A DNA stretch of 64,000 bases from Hyperoodon ampullatus (lineage: Eukaryota; Chordata; Mammalia; Artiodactyla; Ziphiidae), in NCBI GenBank assembly GCA_949752795.1, contig OX457057.1, positions 104,311,513 to 104,375,512 of the forward strand. Reading direction: 5' to 3'. The notes under the pieces were generated by a model. The model had not been told where the DNA came from. It searched no databases and worked only from the letters and a program-made list of their open reading frames with translations. Below, one piece after another: positions 56,740 through 64,000 of this stretch. A program made the translations under genes and the position numbers. How positions within the stretch are numbered: the stretch's first letter is position 1; each line of letters opens with the position of its first letter.

Positions 56740-57830
56740 TTAGCATTCTGGAGATTTCTGTTTCTGCCAATATTGTGAAAGAAATGTCCTGAGAAAAATA
56801 TCCCACTACAAGAAATCTAGAAATCCTGGACAAAATATATCAAATCTCCTCTGGAAGTCTTTACCAATCTTGGCAAAAAAGGTAGTGAAATACATACCCA
56901 AATGAAGCTGAAGCTGGAAAACTTAGCAATGAGTTGACTCTGAAGCTGCAGCTGCCCTTTGGAGATTTGCTGATTTCCATAAACCAGAGTTTTGAGTATA
57001 ATGGTTGTGTAAGGACTGAAGTTAAAGCCTCAGGCCCATCCCAAGGTGAGAGTTGGAGGAGAGAACCCCGTAAAATGTTGACATAGTTAAAGAGACTCAG
57101 TGAGACGGTATCTATGGAAAAACTGCTCAAAAAGCAAAGGGATAACTTTGAGGGAATTTTTTCAGCCTGTGCTGAAGCTGGCCATGGGAAAAGTCTCTCC
57201 TAAAACTTTGAGTTTAAGACTTGACTCAGCACTACTGGTGTAGCGCAAGAAGACACAAGCTGAGAAATTTAGTGAAGTGCCTCCATGTTTGTAGTGTACG
57301 TGGTGACAGGTAAAAGCAAACACTAATTGCCCCAAGAAGGCATAGCCTCAATCCAGGGCTCTCAGGATCCCCACAAATACAGTTCAGCCAAACACAAGAT
57401 CACATCATGAAATTATAAAAGACATAAGGAAACAAGCTACCACAAGCAAGAGTCAGCAAAAATAACACAGTCGAATTAGATCATATAGGACCACAGATAC
57501 TAGAATTATGGTACAGTTTAAAATGCTGAAAGGGAGAAAAAGGAATTGGAAACATGAGCAAGGAAAAAGGTATCATCAAAAAGGGATGGGTCACACAATA
57601 GAGTATATACAGCTGAAGAGAGAATTAGCGAACTGAAAGAAATACAAATGTAAATTTTACTCAGAATGCAGAAAGACTAAGACAGAAAGATGGGACATAT
57701 GAAAGGAAAGTTAAGAGAGATGGGAAATAGAATGAGGTCTAATATATGATAAACTAGAATTCCAGAATAAGGAACCAGAAGGCTTCAGGGATATTGGAGT
57801 TTAAGGGGCAGACCAATAAAGTACACTCTA
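56740..57830 (+). mobile_element. Old LINE-1/HAL1-like 5' region (sense), degenerate
   Basis: Tract with words such as AGAAATCTAGAAATCCTGGA and GAAGAGAGAATTAGCGAACT, resembling the L1 5' UTR/ORF1 coiled-coil start. Frames are broken throughout. Confidence 0.5.
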
Positions 57831-58088
57831 TTCTCCACTGTGTTTGGAACCAATTGAACAATGTACATTGGATTCAGGTAGATGGAGATAAAATGCCACA
57901 TTCATTACTGGTGAACTGTTGAATAAATATGTGTTAATATAGCCTTCCTAATACTGCATCTCGGAATTCAGCAAACTTACCCACCCCACCACAGGCAGTG
58001 CTGAACAGCTGAAGCCTTGGTCCCTTTCTCCCATCCTCAACAGTACGTGCCTTGAAAAACTTTAGCACAGAGAAAGAGGGAGGAATAT

Positions 58089-58396
58089 GTTCTAAGCCAA
58101 TTTCAACTCTACTGACCGTCAAAACGTTCTCTAAGAAAAATCAAATATAGGACTTGTCATTAGGATAGACCTGGAAATGATGGAATGACCAAAGAAACTA
58201 AATTTACATCTTCCTGAATTTTATGCTTAAGCTAAATAGAGTTTAGGTGTACAGGACAGGACTATGAGGGAGAATAAGAAGAATGAGGGAGCTGATATTT
58301 AAGTGATTAAAATGATCTTCTCAATATAAATCCTATTTTCAAAAACATTTGTGTTACATAGTACTGTGTTCTCTGAGGGCTCTCCTCCCTCTCCAG
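58089..58396 (+). repeat. Left arm of a 307-bp inverted repeat
   Basis: It matches the reverse complement of 59479-59785 over its full length with about 31 differences (~90%). Hallmark blocks are GTTCTAAGCCAATTTCAACT at the outer end and CTCTCCAG at the inner end. Confidence 0.92.
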
Positions 58397-59478
58397 AAGG
58401 TGCAAGCCCAGGGTGGTAAGGATGAGGAAAAGGGAGATGGGACAAGGACAAATGTGGAGTGTGATGAAGTGTGAGGCAATGAACTACCAAGGTGGCCATC
58501 TTCAGAAGGAGCCAGGAAGAAAACACATTCTCAGGTGGAATTTCCTCTGGAAATGTTGCAAGAAAAATCCATGCCTCTGTGTATTGTATAGAAGGGAGAA
58601 AGGAAGAGAAAACATTATCTGCTGGCTCTCGACATCTCCTGATTCCCATTTGCCAAGGTTTACCCCAGGACTGAATTCAACCCCTGTGCTTTTGGGTGAC
58701 ATCACTTGGCTATTCAGAAAGCCAGATCCCATGCCTCATGGTATACCATTTCATTCAAGTTCCAGAGTGGAAACATGACATGGAGGGAATAAGCCTTGGT
58801 GTTTGAGATGTGCGAACTATGCCGGTCTTAACCTAGTCTCCAGCTCAGAAATCTCGGTAGGGTGCCAACAGATTGGTGATGGTGATGGTAGAATTGGGAA
58901 CACAAGCAATGCCTTTGGAAAAAGGGAGGCAATCAAGGGAATCTGAGAAGGCACACAAAGTTTGAGTTCTATGGACTACTAAAACAGTTTTTCTCTCCAT
59001 TAAGTTAACAATCTGCATGGAGATTAAATCTATGTTCTTAGCCTTTTTAGAACTATTCTCTAACTAAACCAAATTTTTAAAAATTTTGACTGAAAATTAA
59101 AGGAAAAAAATCAAACACTGTACCAGTCAGGATAAGATAGGTTGTGCTCTGATAACAAACCATCTAAAGTCTCAGGGCATAGCATAGCAAAGGTTTAGTC
59201 TTCATTCATGCAGCATCCATTAAGGTCTCAGGTGACTCTTCAGGGCAACAATCCTCCATGAGAGGCCTCAAGGATCCAGGCTGAGAGAGGCTCCTCCATA
59301 CTTCGCTGTTCTATCTAGGCTTGTGATAGAGCACAAGCTTGTGGAAAGTCGTGCACCTGCTCTTAAAATCTTCCTCCTGGAAGTTAGACCCATCACATTG
59401 GCCGACAGCATTCTTCAAAGTTAGTCATGTGACTCTGCCTAACTTCTAAGGAGTGGGAAACTGTAATATCCATGTGTC
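58397..59478. other. ~1.08-kb spacer of the inverted repeat
   Basis: No protein domain recognised. 59125-59440 resembles the unassigned repeat also at 3428-3862 and 33905-34415. Confidence 0.5.
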
Positions 59479-59785
59479 TGGAAGGGGAGGAGAGTCCTCG
59501 GAGAAGACAGTAATGTGTACCACAAACGCTTTTAAAAATAGGATTTATGTTGAGGATGTCATTTTAATCATTAAAATATCATCTCCCTCATTCTTCTTAT
59601 TCTCCCTCATAGTCCTGTTCTGTACACCTAAACTCTATTTAGCTTAAGCTTAAATTTCAGGAAGATGTAAATTTATTTTCTTTGATCTTTGCATCATTTC
59701 CAGAACTATCCTAATGACAAGTTCTATATTTGATTTTTCTTAGAGAACATTTTGATAGTCAGTAGAGTTGAAATTGGCTTAGAAC
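59479..59785 (-). repeat. Right arm of a 307-bp inverted repeat
   Basis: Pairs with 58089-58396; homology stops abruptly at both ends. Confidence 0.92.
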
Positions 59786-60109
59786 AAATAGATTGTTTTC
59801 GAATTGAAAAGGACTTTAGAATGTTACAAAAACATGTTTTTAAGAGAATCAGAAGAAATCTATATTGTCAAAATAAGAGTGTGATTTTAATGTCAATCAA
59901 TACTCTTTCTGGCACTTCTGTCGGTATCACCATTTTGTCCTTTTCCACTGTTTTACCCTAATGTAGACTCATCATCTCTCCCTGGACCAGTTAATTGCCA
60001 CTTGACAGTCTCCTTGCCTCCCCAGTCCCCATCTAACCCATGTCCCAAGATGAGACCTGATCTTGACACTCATTTGCATGCATCTATGGTTTTAAATATT
60101 AGACACTGT

Positions 60110-60300
60110 CTCTCAGATTTTCTCATTATTTCCTAAGTGTGTTCTGTCTCTGTCAATACTGAAAGCTCCTGAGGATTAGAAACATTTCATATATTGTGAC
60201 ATATTTTCTCCCATCCTCGTTTCCTGCCTTTTCCAGCACCTGGCCCTGAACACTGTGTGTTCACAGTGCGCTCAATAAATACTAGATGAATTGAATTCTC
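60110..60300 (+). mobile_element. LINE-2 3' end (sense)
   Basis: CAGCACCTGGCCCTGAACAC, then GCGCTCAATAAATACTAGAT: an L2 3' terminus. Confidence 0.62.
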
Positions 60301-63300
60301 TAAACCATACTAATTATTCATTCTGCTCAAGTCCCTGTGTCTATGTAGAATGATGGATTTCCAGACACCAGGACTGAGGGTCAATTCAAATCTCTTGAGA
60401 GCCTATTGGATTTACAGTTCCACAGCACCTTCCCCTTTTCCCACTGGTAAATAGAAGGCACAGGATGATGCTGCCCAGGATTTCTAGGCAGCTGCCCTGC
60501 ATTTTATGCCATCTCTAGAATTAGTCTTAGTGGCAGCATGAAAATAAACCCACTTTTTTCTACGTTCTGTCAACAAAAGGGCCAATGAATGTCAAATTAA
60601 TGACTCATTGAAAGTCCATTGCATCCTGTGTCTGACTTTTTGGAGGAAGTAGACCCCAAGATTTCTGAGAACACTCTTAGCAATTTCACCACTAAGCACT
60701 CCTTTCAGATGTTTGCATGAGTGACAATGTCTCCATTATTGTAAGTCTAAGACTCCTGAAGGCATTCTGTTGTGTGATATTTAAATATTATCATAGTTTA
60801 TTTCTAGTTTGAATTGAATAAGTGGCTGAGAGGAATGCTGTGGGTCTCACCTTTCTGCTTGTTCTTTTGTAATGTAATCTTACAGGTACAAACAAGAAAG
60901 ATTTATTACCTAACAGGAGACGGCACTCCTAATTGTTGGGATCAATTTTAAAACCTCTTCAAATAAGCAGTGCCGTAGAGAGCAAAAAGTAATAAAAAAA
61001 ACTGCACAAGCCATAACACATACAAATGTTGCCGCTGAAATGTGTTTGATGTCTCACTATGTGCCACAGGGACATGCAGGAACTTCTATGAAGATGCCAG
61101 AGTCTTCCAAGTGTTGGCTAATTCCACACAAATAGTCTGACCTGATTAAGGTATAGTATTTAAACTGTGGACTTTTCAGCATTGTCTGTAATGCTGTGGA
61201 CTGTGAGTACCAAGTTTTCATTTTTCATAGTGAAGTTCAAGACAGGATGTTTGTACAAATAATTCAGATGAGACAAGAAATCCCTCTGGGGAGGGTGATA
61301 AAGAGATCCCATTCGCTAAATATCTCTGCAATATAACATGGTTGTACAAGCCTGTATCTCTTACTAATTTTTAGTAAATTCAGTAAAATTGTGGCTGTGT
61401 ACAATAACAGTGTCACTGGGCTTATAACTACAGAGAGTATCAGAGATGAAACTGAAACAAGTGTGGAATCAATATGAAAAATAAGTTAGATTCACTGCTG
61501 TGCATTGGAATGCACCTCTATCAAAGGCAAGAACTCAGTTGTATGAAACTTTGTAAAAGGTCATAAATTGAAACATCCTGGTATCAAAAGTTACCATACG
61601 ATTCAAATGTATTTTCTTCCAAATAGTGGAGACATATTATCCGAGGGAGCCATTTATCCATGCTCTCCACATAGTCTAATAACCAATGAAAGAATGACAA
61701 GCACTTATTAGGTATTGGTAATGATTCAACTTTGAAACACAGTCACGAGATACTATTCCCTCTTCAAGCTTCTACTATAGTTATTTAAGGAGCATTGTTA
61801 GATTTAAAGCAAGCTATTTTTTAAAAACTTATGTTTTGTGATTTCTATTTTGTGTAATTAGGATTTTCTCAATGTTATGCCTTCAAAACAAAACACAGAG
61901 ATCAATTGGCTAACATGAGATTCAAACTGTTATCCATAACTTCTGATTTAAAGTCATTGTGTTCATCAAAACAGCCTCATTTTTGACTGATTTCTTTAAC
62001 AACAAATAAATGGTATAAATTTGAAGTTTAAAAAAACCCAAACAAACTGGTAAAAGATTAGGGATTCTTACCAAGAATTTAAATTTGATAAAAATATTTA
62101 TTGGTGATAACAATATTCTTTAAAAATTTAAAACACTTTAGTTATGAAGTCTTTGGGGTTCTAGGGCCATAACTATATCATACTGGGACACTTTATGTGT
62201 AAATAATAATTATGTGTAAATAATTATGTGTAATTATGTGTAAATAACTATTGTTTAATAGGTAGATCTGCAGAACTCTCAAACTGCATGATAAAACAAT
62301 ATTCATGATTCACATATCATTTTACATTTGCCAGAACACTTTCACATTTGTTAGCTCACATAATCTTCAGAACAATCCGATCACATAGAAAATAGCCTTT
62401 TAGGGCTAGGTGGACAGTAAGCAATGTGCCACAGGACTCAGGATTTGTGTTGGATTACTTCAGAGCAGATGGTCAGAAACCAGTGGATTTGGGGAGGCAA
62501 GACAGAGCAACTGGGGAGTGAACAATAATAATGGGGTCAGTGGGTTCCTTGACTTTTGTACAGGATCATTCTTGAGGGGTGTCATGTGGGCGTAGTAAGG
62601 AAAGGTGAAACTTGGGGAGTCATTCTTCATTCTTCAACCCTGGGGGAGTTGCTGTGAATGAAAGCAAACCAGAGACACACGGAGGAAAGCCGCTGGGAGT
62701 CGCCCACTGGGAACCCACTCAATGCTGGTTACACTGATGTGGTTTCTGTTCGTAAAGGACACATCAAATAGTTTCACACCCAGAGCTGGGGAAGCTGCAT
62801 GGCCTCTTGCCGATAAGTGCACATGAAGAGTAGCAGGAACTTCTATGTAGCTAAGACAAACTATGTGAAGGAAATGTTTAAAAACACCTTGGAATAGAAC
62901 ACATTTATTTTAATGCAAAAACAGGGTAGGGGAGGCTGAGTGAGAAGTAAAGGATGAAGTCTAAAATGGAGAAAAGAGTAGGCAAAAATCACAAAATTGT
63001 AGAAATCAACATCTCCTGAACACCTATTTTTTGTCTACTATCCTTCAAACTTTCCATTAGCCCTATGGAGAAAGCAAGTCTCAGTCTCAGTTTCTCTCCC
63101 AACATCACATGACCACTAAAGTGGCTTGTGTGAGACTTGAACTCAGGTCTTATGACTGGCTTCAGTCAGGGGTCTTTCCAGTTCTCTCAGCTCTTTTCTG
63201 CCATGTTGTAAGAAAAACTGTAAAAACTTTTAATGTTGGTGCAGAAAAAAAGAATTAATATAGCAGCCTAAGATGGCTATCCTTGGAAAGACCTGCTTTG

Positions 63301-64000
63301 CAAGGTAGGCTATTGGCTGGCATCTGGTAATTTGAATGGTAAAGAGTCCCATAGATTGATAGAAAACTTTCCCCAAATGATAAGAGTGGCCCAACGTACC
63401 TAAACTCTGTGTAAACAATGTGGCTTATGTTGGTCACCTGCTTTCCTTCTGGGAGTCTGGAATTTCACTATGTGCTAGGCAGAGTGACCAGCCCCCAATA
63501 AACACCTTGAACTCCAAGTCTCTAATGAGCTTTCCTGGTAGACGACATTTCACATGTGCTGTCTCTAGTCATTGCTGAAAGATTTAAACGTGGTTTGTGT
63601 GGCTGCCCTGGGTGAGGACTCTCAGAAGCTTGTGCTTGGTCTCCTCTGGAGTTTGCCCCAAGCTCCTTTTCCCTTTGCCAAATTTATTTTACATCCTTTA
63701 GCTGTAATAAAGCATGAGCACAGCTATATGCTGAGTCCTATGAGTCCTCCTAGCAAACCACCAAACCTAGTGGTGGTCTTGGAGACCCCCAACAGGATGG
63801 CTCATAAATAACAAAAATAATAGTGATGGATTTCAAGTCATTGAAATTCTATGTCTTCACATATAGTTATTGATTCACATAATACTTGCACAGAATATTA
63901 AAATTCAACAAGTATTAAAATTCATCAAGTAAAGAAGGGCAGTTTCTTGCTTATGTCTTCCTTATACCCCCAGTTTTACTCCTTATAGGGAACCATTTCC
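60301..64000. other. Gene-poor A/T-rich stretch, few recognisable features
   Basis: No exon or SINE of the CHR type in 3.7 kb. Possible MIR pieces at 62310-62420 and 63000-63170 (TCAGTTTCTCTCCCAACATC, GTGAGACTTGAACTCAGGTC). A small tandem repeat lies near 62195-62250. Confidence 0.45.
62195..62250. repeat. Short tandem array around ATTATGTGTAAATA
   Basis: About four imperfect copies of a 10-16-bp unit built on TTATGTGTAAATAA. Confidence 0.7.

Noticed and set aside
1..64000. Exons of IGSF3 or PTGFRN, the human neighbours of CD2
   Set aside because: No Ig-domain-coding frame with splice sites was found outside CD2; in human both neighbours lie tens of kb away, so they are probably outside the window.
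1..64000. CRISPR arrays, bacterial insertion sequences, operons
   Set aside because: The sequence is clearly mammalian; no regularly spaced direct repeats with unique spacers are present.

Overview
The window is mammalian nuclear DNA, most likely from a cetacean. The diagnostic sign is a large set of tRNA-derived SINEs of the cetartiodactyl CHR type: heads reading 'cttccctggtggcgcag', about 200 bp bodies, long pure A tails and clear target-site duplications. Alongside them are older LINE-1, LINE-2, MIR and hAT/MER elements shared by all placental mammals. There are no bacterial-style operons, CRISPR arrays or intact viral genes.

One protein-coding gene is recognised with confidence: CD2, the T-cell and NK-cell adhesion receptor. 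It lies on the + strand in five coding exons between 27525 and 38806. All four introns are GT-AG and all interrupt the codon after its first base. The joined reading frame is open for 340 codons and gives leader, V-like Ig domain without cysteines, C2-like Ig domain with four cysteines, transmembrane helix and proline-rich tail. Human CD2 is 351 residues. In human the gene lies between IGSF3 and PTGFRN on 1p13; no exon of either neighbour was found here, so the rest of the window appears to be intergenic.

Layout. 1-27.1 kb is the 5' intergenic flank, dense in repeats (SINEs, L2, MER5A, MIR, and an L1 nested inside another L1 at 17.1-18.7 kb). 27.36-27.52 kb is the proximal promoter area, with a (CG/TG) alternating tract, an E-box and ETS-like/RUNX-like sites. 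27.5-38.8 kb is CD2; its introns carry four SINEs, two in each orientation. 38.8-39.1 kb is the 3' UTR with an AATAAA signal. 39.8-40.0 kb holds a cluster of lymphoid factor motifs where the human gene has its 3' T-cell locus control region. 40.8-41.4 kb is a young 5'-truncated antisense L1. 45-49.5 kb is an ancient sense-strand L1 invaded by SINEs. 50-64 kb is gene-poor, with a 307-bp-arm inverted repeat at 58.1-59.8 kb.

The most notable non-genic signals are two inverted duplications (11.7/15.8 kb and 58.1/59.5 kb), oppositely oriented SINEs flanking CD2 exon 3, and cytoplasmic-tail motifs of CD2 that differ from the human GYF-binding repeats. Family names for repeats and all comparisons with human CD2 come from memory; no database search was possible.
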